Shown piece after piece: positions 26,361 to 35,765 of a stretch of 64,000 nucleotides of DNA. The position numbers and the translations under genes were made by a program. The notes under the pieces are model-generated. The model made no database searches. It was not told the DNA's origin and worked only from the letters and a program-made list of their open reading frames with translations. This DNA is from Lachnospiraceae bacterium (GTDB taxonomy: Bacteria; Bacillota; Clostridia; Lachnospirales; Lachnospiraceae), in NCBI GenBank assembly GCA_022793375.1, contig JAAWCS010000065.1, forward strand, positions 1 to 64,000, written 5' to 3'. Positions within the stretch are counted from its first letter, which is position 1. Every line of letters starts with the position of its first letter.

Positions 26361-27542
26361 ATGAAGGAAACACAGGTCAGCGTCGTGGTTCCGGTTTATA
26401 ACGTGCAGGAATATTTGAGCGAGTGCCTGGAAAGTATATTGCATCAGACATATGGTGCTTTGGAAATTATACTGATCGACGATGGCTCTACGGACGGCTC
26501 TTTGGAACTTTGCGATCGATATGCAAAAAAAGATACGAGGATCCGGGTGATTCATCAGGAAAACGGGGGGGCGGCCGCGGCAAGGAAAAGAGGTATCCAG
26601 GAGGCTGCGGGAGAGTTTCTCTGTTTTGTGGACGGGGATGACACAATCGATGTGCAGATGATTGGCTTTTTTCTTGAACATATGAAAAACGCAGACCTTC
26701 TGACATCGGGCTGTCGGTGTGAGAAAGCCGATGGAAGATATTTGCAGCGGTTTGACGCTTTTGAAGAAGGAGTGTACAAAACAAAAGAAGAGATTGAATA
26801 TATCCTGCGGAATATGATCGTGTTTGAGGATCGTATGGAGGATGGAGTTCTTCCGTATTTAATAAATAAGTTTTATAAAACGGATTTATTAAGAACGGTA
26901 GCAGAAAACATTGATACGAGGATCCGCTACGGCGAAGACCGTGAACTGCTTTTTCGGTATTTGTTGAACTGCCAGGAAATTGTAATAACAAAGGAAAATT
27001 TTTACAATTATCGGTATCGAAGTACGTCTGCGGTGAACGCACCGAACGCTCATTTTTTAAGGGATTTAGATTGTTTTTATAATAGTTTGAAATCCGAATT
27101 TGAGTTGCATGAATTAAGAGACTCGCTGCTAAGGCAGCTTGAGAAATTTATATGTTCAAGAACATTGACAGCGACAAGATTTATGGGATTTTTGCCAGAA
27201 ATACAGAGTATAGGTTATATTTTTCCTTTTTATAATCTGTTAGAAGGAAAACGGGTCATTTTATATGGAGCCGGCCGGGTTGGCGGTGATTTTTATCGGC
27301 AGTTGAAAACAGAGACAAACTGCCAGACAGTGCTTTGGGTAGATAAAAACTGGCAGAAATATCGGACTTTATATAAGGAAATCAAACCAGTAGAGCAGAT
27401 TTTGCAGACAACATTTGACTGGATTATTATTGCGGTGAAAAAGAAAACGCTGGCGGAGAGCATCGCAGCAGAGCTGGAAGAAATGGGAGTACGGCGGGAA
27501 CAGATGCTTTGGAGAGCGCCGATCGAGATAGCAGGGATATAG
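26361..27542 (+). CDS. GT2 glycosyltransferase with C-terminal Rossmann-like domain
   Basis: I place the start at ATG 26361 (AAGGGAG at 26346-26352), since an upstream ATG in frame lies inside the previous gene. The 393 residues begin with a GT-A fold (VSVVVPVYNVQEYL, EIILIDDGSTDGS, CFVDGDDTI), followed by a helical region. From ~298 the locus-wide domain appears (RVILYGAGRVGGDFY, LWVDKNWQKY, DWIIIAVKKK). Here the domain is at the C-terminus, whereas the preceding genes carry it N-terminally. Confidence 0.88.
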   Translation: MKETQVSVVVPVYNVQEYLSECLESILHQTYGALEIILIDDGSTDGSLELCDRYAKKDTRIRVIHQENGGAAAARKRGIQEAAGEFLCFVDGDDTIDVQMIGFFLEHMKNADLLTSGCRCEKADGRYLQRFDAFEEGVYKTKEEIEYILRNMIVFEDRMEDGVLPYLINKFYKTDLLRTVAENIDTRIRYGEDRELLFRYLLNCQEIVITKENFYNYRYRSTSAVNAPNAHFLRDLDCFYNSLKSEFELHELRDSLLRQLEKFICSRTLTATRFMGFLPEIQSIGYIFPFYNLLEGKRVILYGAGRVGGDFYRQLKTETNCQTVLWVDKNWQKYRTLYKEIKPVEQILQTTFDWIIIAVKKKTLAESIAAELEEMGVRREQMLWRAPIEIAGI

Positions 27543-27564
27543 CAGGAAAAGGGAGAACAGCCGG

Positions 27565-28047
27565 ATGAAAAAATGGATAGAGAGAATCGTTTGGACAGCG
27601 GGAATTTTAACAGTACTGGTCGGATGCCTGCGCGTTATTGTAAAACAGGGCAGGGAAATAGCGGAGTTGAAAGCAAGGATCTACAAATTTAAGGGATATT
27701 TCAATCTGACAAACGAGTGGCTGCATCTAAAAAATCAGGGGAAAAACCTGAAGGAGTATTTTGTAAAAAAGGACTGGCACCACATTGCGATATACGGGAT
27801 AGGTGAACTGGGGCAAAGGCTTGTGGAAGAGCTACAAGACAGCGATGTCATTGTGGAGTATGCAATTGATAAAAAGGGAAGCAACATTTTTTCGAATATA
27901 ACAATAAAGGAACCTAAAGAAGAGCTGCTGCCGGTGGACGCTATTGTTGTTACACCTGTTTTTGCATACGATGAAGTGGAGGAAGCGCTGATGGACCGGG
28001 TAGACGATCCGATTGTTTCGTTGGAGGACGTAGTGTTTGACCTGTAA
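27565..28047 (+). CDS. Membrane-anchored Rossmann-like domain protein
   Basis: The 160 residues have one membrane segment (~9-27), a short coiled stretch, the linker motif NEWLHLKNQGKNLKEYF (~50-66), and a C-terminal copy of the locus-wide domain (~73-160; IAIYGIGELGQRL, YAIDKKG, VDAIVVTPVF, VSLEDV). It has no enzyme domain. With the N-terminus outside, the domain would be tethered to the inner face of the membrane. Inference: a membrane docking point for the soluble glycosyltransferases that share the domain. Confidence 0.65.
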   Translation: MKKWIERIVWTAGILTVLVGCLRVIVKQGREIAELKARIYKFKGYFNLTNEWLHLKNQGKNLKEYFVKKDWHHIAIYGIGELGQRLVEELQDSDVIVEYAIDKKGSNIFSNITIKEPKEELLPVDAIVVTPVFAYDEVEEALMDRVDDPIVSLEDVVFDL

Positions 28048-28102
28048 TTTGCAGAAGGATTTTATAAGAACGGGATTGGATAAACAGCAGGGAATGAAAA
28101 CG

Positions 28103-29212
28103 ATGGACGAGAATTTACGCTTCAGTGTTATTACCGTTTGCTATAACGAAGAAAAAACCATTCAGAAAACAATGGAATCGGTATTAAAGCAAAGCTGGGA
28201 TAATTTTGAATATATTATTGTGGACGGCGGTTCTGAGGATGCAACAATACCGATTGTGATGGACTATGCGGCAAAAGATCCAAGAATTCGGTGGTATTCA
28301 GAAAAGGATAAAGGGATCTACGATGCTATGAATAAAGGGATTCGGTATGCGGAGGGGGATTTCCTTTACTTTTTAAATGCCGGCGATCTTTTTTACGATG
28401 CACAGGTGCTGAAAGCGGCCGCAAATGTCATTGAACAGTCACGGGCTGAAATTGTGATTGGCAAAATAATACAAGATCATGGAGCAGGGAGGGTGATTCA
28501 CTCCTATCCGGTCGACTGTCTGCGGGAGGATTTAAGCAGGCGAAAAATTGTATGCCATCAAACGATTGTAGCCTCCAGGGAAAGTCTTAAAAGCGGGTTT
28601 GAGGAACGTTATACGATCTGTGCGGATTATGATTGGCTGTGCAGACAGGTAAATGCACAAAGAAGAATTGCGAAACTGGAACATATTATCGCAGTATATG
28701 ACAGCAGTGGTATCAGCAGCCAGGCCCAGTATCGGAGGATATTGATCGAGGAAAGTATGGAGATTGCATTCAAAAACTTTCCGCAGGAGGCCTTGATTGA
28801 CTATAAAACGCAGGAAAAACTCTTGATTCAGGAGTCAAAAAACAGAGCCCTGTATAATATTTTGAATCAATGGCTGCGGCTGAGACAGCGAGGGATTGAA
28901 CTTTATTCGTATTTCACGGCAAGAGGAACCCGCTCGGTCGCAATCTATGGTTTCCACATGCTTGGACAACGGCTATACGATGATTTGAAAGACAGCCCTG
29001 TAAGGGTCTTGTACGCAATTGATAAAAAGCCTGCCGAAAATGATTGGGAAATACCTGTATATCATCCGGAAGATCCTTTAGAAGCCGTTGATATGATCGT
29101 CATCACCCCTATATTTGATACGTTGGAGATCAAGAGATCGCTAGCTCGAAAATTGGATTGCAATATGATTTCTATAGAGGAGATATTGATTGAAAAAAGC
29201 AGGGAGCGTTAA
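28103..29212 (+). CDS. GT2 glycosyltransferase with C-terminal linker and Rossmann-like domain
   Basis: ATG 28103 has AGGGA 9 bases upstream; earlier in-frame ATG 28094 and TTG 28037 are less likely. Residues 4-~225 are a family 2 glycosyltransferase (SVITVCYNEEKTI, YIIVDGGSEDATI, LNAGDLFYD). Then the linker NQWLRLRQRGIELYSYF leads into the locus-wide domain at ~279-369 (VAIYGFHMLGQRLYDDL, YAIDKKP, DMIVITPIF, ISIEEIL). The glycine loop has FHMLG instead of GxGxLG. Linker and domain are very like those at 27565 and 31628. Confidence 0.88.
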   Translation: MDENLRFSVITVCYNEEKTIQKTMESVLKQSWDNFEYIIVDGGSEDATIPIVMDYAAKDPRIRWYSEKDKGIYDAMNKGIRYAEGDFLYFLNAGDLFYDAQVLKAAANVIEQSRAEIVIGKIIQDHGAGRVIHSYPVDCLREDLSRRKIVCHQTIVASRESLKSGFEERYTICADYDWLCRQVNAQRRIAKLEHIIAVYDSSGISSQAQYRRILIEESMEIAFKNFPQEALIDYKTQEKLLIQESKNRALYNILNQWLRLRQRGIELYSYFTARGTRSVAIYGFHMLGQRLYDDLKDSPVRVLYAIDKKPAENDWEIPVYHPEDPLEAVDMIVITPIFDTLEIKRSLARKLDCNMISIEEILIEKSRER

Positions 29213-29213
29213 G

Positions 29214-30341
29214 GTGAAAGAAAAGGTTGCGGTAGTAATTCCATATTATCATAGTAAGTTAGAGCCTTTAGAACAGATATCTTTTCATCAGTGTATAAAG
29301 ATGCTTTCTGCCTATCCCCAAATTCTGGTTGTTCCTGAGAAGATGAAAGAATCGGAATGTCCACAGGGAAATTCTTTTCAATTTATAAAAGTTCCTTCTG
29401 AGTGGATGGAAAGCGTATCTACTTATAATCGAATGATGCTGAATGCGGATTTTTACAAACTGTTTTCAGGCTATGAGTACATACTTATTTATCAGTTGGA
29501 TGCTTTTGTGTTTCAGTCGAATCTGCAGGAATTTTGCGACTTGGGTTATGATTACATAGGGGCGCCATGGCCATATGGAATCCGTTATTTTAAGACAGTA
29601 AAAGACTGTATATGGCATGTCGGAAATGGCGGCCTGTCTTTGAGGAATGTTGCGGCTTCGCTTTTGATGCTAGAGACTAACCCGGCAGATTCATGGAGTT
29701 TAGAAGAAGATTTATATTGGGCTTCCTGCCATTCGGAGCAATTTCATGTGGCCCCTCAAGAAATTGCACTTCGTTTTTCAATAGAAGAAAAAGTCAGAAT
29801 AATGATGAAGGAGTCAAGCGGGAGGATACCTTTTGGGTGCCATGCATGGGAAAGATATGATTTTCGGTTTTGGAAGCCTTATATAGAAGAATTTGGTTAT
29901 TCTTTTTCAGAAGAAGTTCATGGGGACGAGGACAAAAGGAAAGAGGATCAAAAACCGGATAAATTGGCAATTCCCGGAGAGATTGTGAGAAAAGAAGTAA
30001 GGGCATTTACCGGTTTGCAAGACCTGCCGGTTTATATATGGGGGGCCGGAAAAATCGGAAAAGAAATGGTTTTGTTTCTCAGGCATTCTAATATTCCGGT
30101 AAGATGCATTGACCGAGACGAGGCCCTCTGGAACAAAGAATTATTGGATATCTGTATTGAACCGCCGGATATTTTGTTGGAAGATTTACAGGAAAAGCGC
30201 ATTATTGTTGCGGTCAAAAAGGATAAAGATGAAATAATAAACAATCTGTCCGAACAAGGATTGTGCTACGGTAGAGCAGTTATTTATTATGAAGAGCTGT
30301 TAAAACGAATTTTTCATCGTTGGAAGGAAAGATTCACATAA
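29214..30341 (+). CDS. DUF5672 glycosyltransferase-like protein with C-terminal Rossmann-like domain
   Basis: GTG 29214, just after the upstream stop and preceded by AGGGAG, is the best start (375 residues). Residues 1-~245 match the DUF5672 family found in glycan loci: VAVVIPYYHS, YILIYQLDAFVF (an acidic metal-binding-type site), YIGAPWP, GGLSLRN and PFGCHAW. From ~272 the locus-wide domain follows (VYIWGAGKIGKEM, RCIDRDEALW, RIIVAVKKD). The family is regarded as glycosyltransferase-like; its sugar is unknown. Confidence 0.8.
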   Translation: MKEKVAVVIPYYHSKLEPLEQISFHQCIKMLSAYPQILVVPEKMKESECPQGNSFQFIKVPSEWMESVSTYNRMMLNADFYKLFSGYEYILIYQLDAFVFQSNLQEFCDLGYDYIGAPWPYGIRYFKTVKDCIWHVGNGGLSLRNVAASLLMLETNPADSWSLEEDLYWASCHSEQFHVAPQEIALRFSIEEKVRIMMKESSGRIPFGCHAWERYDFRFWKPYIEEFGYSFSEEVHGDEDKRKEDQKPDKLAIPGEIVRKEVRAFTGLQDLPVYIWGAGKIGKEMVLFLRHSNIPVRCIDRDEALWNKELLDICIEPPDILLEDLQEKRIIVAVKKDKDEIINNLSEQGLCYGRAVIYYEELLKRIFHRWKERFT

Positions 30342-30357
30342 ACGGAAGGTAAACAAC

Positions 30358-31593
30358 ATGCAAATAGCCACGATTTTATTTACATACAACAGAAGCCTGC
30401 ACACCAAAAAGGTCTTGGATGCGTTAAAAGAAAATACTATACGACCTGCCAAGCTTTATATTTTTCAGGACGGGCTAAAGAAGCAGGAGGATTATGAAGA
30501 ATGGCTTTGTGTAAACGAACAGATTAAGAACATTGATTGGTGCGAGTCTCATTTTGTTGTCGCAAAGAAAAATAAAGGTTTGGCTGCCTCCATTGTGGAC
30601 GGAATAAATCAAGTTTTTAAAAGCAGCGATGCGGTGATTGTTTTAGAGGACGATTGTGTTGCGCATCCTCAGTTTATGGAATATATGAATCAGGCTTTGG
30701 AAAAATATGCAGGTGACTCCAGAGTATACGCCATCAACGGATATGGCTGGCCGGCAGACGCAGAAAAAAACGGCACGGATGCTTACTTTGCCGGACGGGC
30801 TGGTTCTTGGGGATGGGGGACATGGAAAGAACGGTGGGCGGAATATGAGCAAGATTATAAGCTGTTAGGACGGATAAAAAAAGATCCTGTTCTGGCAGAA
30901 CAATTGCGTATTTGGGGAGAGGACCTGGAAAGTTATGTGTTGGGCAATGTAGAAGGAAGCCATGACTCGTGGACCGTTTTTTGGGCGCTGAAGGTAATAG
31001 AACAAAACGGCTGTTGTCTAACGCCCTATGAGTCATTTATTGAGAATATCGGCTTTGACGGAACAGGGGTACACTGCGCAAGTGAAAATGTGACGCAGAA
31101 CCTGAGAGCGCATTCGCTGAATAAAAAAGTGCTGCTTCCGTCGGCAGTGGAATTTCCAGGCAATTATGCGCAAGCATTTGAGGGAATTTTTTCCTGGATA
31201 TCAAAAGAAAAGAGATTGGCCTGCTCCAATAACAAACTGTCCTGTTACAACAAACTGCTGCTGAAATGGGTTGGTTTTTTGAAAAACAATGGCTCGCTTT
31301 CGGATACGCTTAAAAAACAAGGAATTAACAAGGTGGCCCTATGGGGGAAAGGGAAAATATGCGATCTGCTGCTGGACGAATTGGAAAATAGCATCGATGT
31401 TTCGGCAATTATCGAAAGCAGTCCACAAAAGGATTTCTATGGTACGATTCCGCTTGTAAGATGTGAGGACATACCAGAAGGCACACAATTGGTAATTGTG
31501 ATTCCGGTATATGACTGGGAAAAGATAAAAGAAAAGTTAGAAAAAATAGATACGGTTCGAGCGGTTGGTTTAGATCAGCTGTTGGAGGTATAA
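30358..31593 (+). CDS. Glycosyltransferase with C-terminal Rossmann-like domain
   Basis: The N-terminal ~260 residues are a GT-A-type transferase (IATILFTYNRSLHT, VIVLEDDCVAHPQFM with the EDD metal site, then GRAGSWGWGTWKERW), a type seen in surface-glycan loci. Residues ~325-411 are the locus-wide domain (KVALWGKGKICDLLL, IIESSPQ, TQLVIVIPVYDW), in which the strand-2 acidic residue is Glu rather than Asp. The preceding segment is a weaker version of the WL..G..L linker. AAGG lies shortly before ATG 30358. Confidence 0.82.
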   Translation: MQIATILFTYNRSLHTKKVLDALKENTIRPAKLYIFQDGLKKQEDYEEWLCVNEQIKNIDWCESHFVVAKKNKGLAASIVDGINQVFKSSDAVIVLEDDCVAHPQFMEYMNQALEKYAGDSRVYAINGYGWPADAEKNGTDAYFAGRAGSWGWGTWKERWAEYEQDYKLLGRIKKDPVLAEQLRIWGEDLESYVLGNVEGSHDSWTVFWALKVIEQNGCCLTPYESFIENIGFDGTGVHCASENVTQNLRAHSLNKKVLLPSAVEFPGNYAQAFEGIFSWISKEKRLACSNNKLSCYNKLLLKWVGFLKNNGSLSDTLKKQGINKVALWGKGKICDLLLDELENSIDVSAIIESSPQKDFYGTIPLVRCEDIPEGTQLVIVIPVYDWEKIKEKLEKIDTVRAVGLDQLLEV

Positions 31594-31627
31594 AAATGTT
31601 CCGACAACAGGAAGGGAATAAGGCGGT

Positions 31628-33268
31628 ATGAATCGGATAAAGGTTATGTATGTGTCTAATGAAGCGGGAATAGGCGGCGCCATGCAGTCTTTGTTAGACA
31701 TGATAAAAAGTCTGGAAAAACAAGTAAATCCTGTCGTTTTGCTTCCATCAAAAGGGGAGGCAGAGTCATGGTTAAGAACAAGGGAAATTCCTTATTTTAT
31801 TGTACCTTATCAGATGTCATACGGAAAAATCGGACACCAGAACCGGACGGTCGTTGACAAATTATTTGTTAATAATTATGCGGCTGCCTGGAAAATAACG
31901 GAAATCATAAAAAATGAAAAAATACAAATGGTTCACAGCAACTCTATCGTTACAAATGTTGGCGCGATTGCAGCCCTTATGGCAGGAGTGCCTCATATAT
32001 GGCATATCCGTGAATTATTAGAAGAGGATTTTGAGAGCGAGATATATGATAAAGAGTTGGCCGGGCGGCTGCATACTCATGCAGATGCCTTCGTGTCCAT
32101 ATCCGAAGTCGTCAAAAAAAGCTATCATGAAAAATATGGATTGAAATCGACCGCAATATATGATGGCATAGATCCGGATCGATATAAAACCGATCTGGAT
32201 TTGCAGAAAGACCGGCACCTGTTTTTATTAGCGGGGTTCATACAGCCCGGCAAAGGCCAGTGGGAAGCGGTGAGGGCCTTTGAAATACTAGCAGCGGCTG
32301 GTCATAAGGATCTCCGCCTGTTGATCGTAGGAAAAAGCTCTGACAAATATGTGTGGAGTTTAAAAAAATATATAAAAGCTAAAAGATTAGAAGATACTAT
32401 CCATATATTCAGGGAGAAACAAGATTTGTCTGCGTTGAGGAAACAATGTATGTTTTCCTTGACAACGTCAAAAATGGAGGCGCTTGGCCGGATAACCATC
32501 GAGGCAATGCTGGCGGGAAATATTGTGATCGGGGCTAACTCAGGGGGAACGCTGGAAATAATAGGAGAGCGCCGGGACAGGGGTTACCTGTATCAGCAGG
32601 GCGATGCAGCGTCTTTGGCATCGGTAATACAGGAGGTAATAGCTCAAAGCGAGGCCCAGCTATGTAATGTTCAAAAAAATGCGCAGGAATACGCGGCCGG
32701 ACAGTTTCATTTAGAAAAGTATGCAAAAGAAATTTTGATTCTATATAAAAATGCGAGCGAGAAAAAAACATCCTGGAACATTAACGCAAGAAACAAGCTA
32801 GTGGAAGATTTACGTGTACGCTATCAGTATTTGATGGAGCGGCAAGGGTTCGTCGAGGAAAGAAAAGATTTTGACAAATGGCACCGGCTTTTTTTAATCA
32901 ACAACCGATGGCTGCAAATAAGACAGCAGGGCAATTCGTTAGCGGATTTCTTTACTAAAAATAAAATAAAGCAGATTGCTATATATGGAATGGGACATTT
33001 GGGCCGCAGTCTGTATGATGAACTGGAAGAAAGCGATGTGACGGTTCGGTATGCAATTGATCGAAATCCAGGAACAGCGATGGAGGTATTAAAAATAGTT
33101 TCTCCGGATGGCGAACTGGAAGAAGTAGACGCCGTTGTCATAACCGCGTTAGAGGCAGAGGAAATTAAGATATATCTGGAAAAAAAGTGCTCATATGAGG
33201 TGATAAAGCTGACAGATATCTTAACGGATATAGAAGAAGATCGAGGGAAGAGAGAAGCAAGAGGATGA
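31628..33268 (+). CDS. GT4 glycosyltransferase with C-terminal linker and Rossmann-like domain
   Basis: Residues 1-~375 form a two-lobed GT-B fold of family 4: GIGGAMQSLL at the start, HIWHIRELLEEDF, a second lobe FLLAGFIQPGKGQWEAV, and the E-x7-E-type LGRITIEAMLAGN. After a coiled stretch, NNRWLQIRQQGNSLADFF leads into the locus-wide domain at ~449-546 (IAIYGMGHLGRSLYDEL, YAIDRNPG, DAVVITALEAEEI). It ends by overlapping the next ATG by 4 bases. Confidence 0.9.
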   Translation: MNRIKVMYVSNEAGIGGAMQSLLDMIKSLEKQVNPVVLLPSKGEAESWLRTREIPYFIVPYQMSYGKIGHQNRTVVDKLFVNNYAAAWKITEIIKNEKIQMVHSNSIVTNVGAIAALMAGVPHIWHIRELLEEDFESEIYDKELAGRLHTHADAFVSISEVVKKSYHEKYGLKSTAIYDGIDPDRYKTDLDLQKDRHLFLLAGFIQPGKGQWEAVRAFEILAAAGHKDLRLLIVGKSSDKYVWSLKKYIKAKRLEDTIHIFREKQDLSALRKQCMFSLTTSKMEALGRITIEAMLAGNIVIGANSGGTLEIIGERRDRGYLYQQGDAASLASVIQEVIAQSEAQLCNVQKNAQEYAAGQFHLEKYAKEILILYKNASEKKTSWNINARNKLVEDLRVRYQYLMERQGFVEERKDFDKWHRLFLINNRWLQIRQQGNSLADFFTKNKIKQIAIYGMGHLGRSLYDELEESDVTVRYAIDRNPGTAMEVLKIVSPDGELEEVDAVVITALEAEEIKIYLEKKCSYEVIKLTDILTDIEEDRGKREARG

Positions 33269-35748
33269 GAGCCTATACAAAAAAAGAAATCGTTCAGAGC
33301 ATTGGTATACTGAAGAATGCCTGTCGAAAAATGAAGCTGATGCAATGCGGGGATGGGGATGAGCTTCTGGCGCAATGCCAGCAATTGGCTCTGGCAATCG
33401 GAAACCAAATTGAACAATCAGAGCAAAGTGATTTTGTAACAGTACAGTATCTTGAAGAATTCTGTGAACTATTGTACAAATTGTATATATGCAAAAACAA
33501 AAGCGAGTACAATCAGATTATAAAAGAAATCGGCGCTTCTTTGAAAAAAATAGAGAGAAGTGTACAAGAAGATATTAAAAATTCCCCTTATGAAATCGTC
33601 TTTATGCCCTACAAAGCATCCATGTGGGATGCCTTAGACAGTATTTACCGCGCCGCTTTAAAGGATGAAGCCTGTCATGTAACAATGATGCCAGTTCCTT
33701 ACTATAACAGAAATCAAAAGGACGGTCAGGTGGAAGTTCACTATGAAGGCGACCAGTTTCCCGCCGATATCCCGGTGACAGACTTTCGGACATATTCGCT
33801 GGAAGCAGTGCATCCAGACGCTATTTTCATTCATAATCCATACGACCAGTATAATTATGTGACACAGCTGCCGCCGGAGTATTTCAGTACGAACCTGGTT
33901 CATTACACCGACCATTTAGTTTATATACCTTATTTTATTACAAAAGGCGATTCGGTTAAAGACCAGTATTGTATGATGCCGGCTGTTCAGAATGCCTGGC
34001 GCACGTTTGTGCAGTCAGAGGCTGTTCGAAAGTGCTATGTAAAATGCGGAGCAGATCCCAACCGCGTCATAGCGGCGGGTTCGCCTAAATTTGATATGGT
34101 AATTCAAATGCAGAAAAATCCGCCGGAAATTCCCACAGAGTGGAAGCGTGCGCTGGAAGGGCGCAAAGTATTTTTGCTGAATACACATTTGAATCCGGTG
34201 ATCCAGGCGGCAGAAACCATTTTTTGCAAACTGGAGCAAATTTTTCAGCTATTTGAGCAGCGAAGCGATATTGCCTTGCTGTGGCGTCCGCATCCTTTAA
34301 GCATCGAGACATTAAAATCGATGAATCCGGAGATGTTGAAGCGGTATCTCCGAATCGTGGAACAATTTAAAAAGCTTGAGAATGGAGTCTACGACGATAC
34401 GGCAGATATCCATCGGGCGATCGCTATTTCGGACGCTTATATCGGCGATGGGAGTTCTGTTGTAACGATGTATGGGATTACCGGAAAACCAATTTATCTT
34501 TTGGGCATGGAAGCGAACCATATTTTTGCCGATGACATAGATAGTTCCTGCCGATTTGCCTGCGGCGTTATGGTAGATGGAGTGCTATGGGCGCCGGCGG
34601 AAAACAGTAATGCCTTATATAAAGTGGATTTGAGGACAAATACGGTCGAATATGCTGCATCCTTTGAAAAAGAGGACTGTTTAGGGAAGGGGCTTTATCA
34701 CAGAGCGGTTCTTTTTGAGGACAGAATTTATTTTGTTCCGTTTTGTGCCAAATATTTCGCGGTCTATCATTTGCAAACAGGTCAGATCACTTATATCGAT
34801 TTTATAGGACCTGTAAATAAGGCAAAATTTAGCGAAGCCATACAGTATAAAAATTATTTATATCTCTTTCCCGCTAAAATGGCTCATGTTATGCGCTTAA
34901 ATATGCAAAACGAAGAACTCGACTACTTTCCGGAATGTGTAGCGGATTTAGAGCAGATCACCTGGCTTGCTTTTAACGAGCACTCTTTGTTTTTGGGAGG
35001 AATGAAAACGAATGAAACAGCTTGGGTGGTGTCAGAGCAGACAAACTGTCTGATTGAATATTGTATGGAAAGTAACAAATATAGAAAACACTTTATCGGT
35101 GAGAAAAAAGAAGGATTTACCGATATAACAAGCGACGGCGAAAAATTTTATATTTTAAGTCAGAAGGATGAGGTAATTGCCTGGTCCTGTGAAAAAAAGG
35201 AGCAGGAAGTAATTTGGAAGCCATCCGTTTCCGGGCGTTCTTTTCAATTTTTGCGAATTGTGTTTTTAAACGATTGTCTTTGGCTTTTGCCTGGACATGG
35301 AGATACGGTTGTATCCATCGATTTAAAGTCCAAAAATGTCCGTGAAATAAAAGTCCCGGAGGATTATATTTCTTTAAATAGTGAAAAGCCTAAAGCATAT
35401 GCTTATGTGGTACACAATCATACAATTATATTATGTCCTGCATATGCGAAAAAGATTTTGGAAATTGACTGCGATTTGTATGAAGTGAAAACAAAAGAAG
35501 TAACATTTACGGAGAAATCTTATAAGAAACGAAGAGAATATCTGATACAATCGCTGTCCGATCGCTTGGACCGCAATTATTCATATAGCGAATATACGGT
35601 TCCTCTGCAGTGCTTTGTTGATTTTGTTTGGCTCGAAATAGAAAAATATATAGATGAAAGAGGAAAATATTTTCAGCAGATGCAATGCAATATTGACGGC
35701 AATTGCGGAGAATCAATATGGCGAGCGGTTCGAAAAGACTTGGGATAA
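33265..35748 (+). CDS. Glycerophosphotransferase-like protein with C-terminal beta-propeller-like region
   Basis: The 827-residue protein has a helical N-terminus (1-~100), then a GT-B domain related to CDP-glycerol glycerophosphotransferases (~108-430: VFMPYKASMWDALDSIYRA, NLVHYTDHLVYIPYF, ALLWRPHPL, YIGDGSSVVTMYGITGKPI). From ~430 to 745 it has about six sheet-like repeats of the form hydrophobic strand, Asn/Gly turn, strand (VLWAPAENSNALYKVD, RIYFVPFCAKYFAVY, LYLFPAKMAHVMRL), which suggest a beta-propeller. It lacks the Rossmann-like domain. The propeller may bind glycan. Start codon overlaps the previous stop. Confidence 0.72.
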   Translation: MRAYTKKEIVQSIGILKNACRKMKLMQCGDGDELLAQCQQLALAIGNQIEQSEQSDFVTVQYLEEFCELLYKLYICKNKSEYNQIIKEIGASLKKIERSVQEDIKNSPYEIVFMPYKASMWDALDSIYRAALKDEACHVTMMPVPYYNRNQKDGQVEVHYEGDQFPADIPVTDFRTYSLEAVHPDAIFIHNPYDQYNYVTQLPPEYFSTNLVHYTDHLVYIPYFITKGDSVKDQYCMMPAVQNAWRTFVQSEAVRKCYVKCGADPNRVIAAGSPKFDMVIQMQKNPPEIPTEWKRALEGRKVFLLNTHLNPVIQAAETIFCKLEQIFQLFEQRSDIALLWRPHPLSIETLKSMNPEMLKRYLRIVEQFKKLENGVYDDTADIHRAIAISDAYIGDGSSVVTMYGITGKPIYLLGMEANHIFADDIDSSCRFACGVMVDGVLWAPAENSNALYKVDLRTNTVEYAASFEKEDCLGKGLYHRAVLFEDRIYFVPFCAKYFAVYHLQTGQITYIDFIGPVNKAKFSEAIQYKNYLYLFPAKMAHVMRLNMQNEELDYFPECVADLEQITWLAFNEHSLFLGGMKTNETAWVVSEQTNCLIEYCMESNKYRKHFIGEKKEGFTDITSDGEKFYILSQKDEVIAWSCEKKEQEVIWKPSVSGRSFQFLRIVFLNDCLWLLPGHGDTVVSIDLKSKNVREIKVPEDYISLNSEKPKAYAYVVHNHTIILCPAYAKKILEIDCDLYEVKTKEVTFTEKSYKKRREYLIQSLSDRLDRNYSYSEYTVPLQCFVDFVWLEIEKYIDERGKYFQQMQCNIDGNCGESIWRAVRKDLG

Positions 35749-35765
35749 GAAGGAGACGCAGTTCC

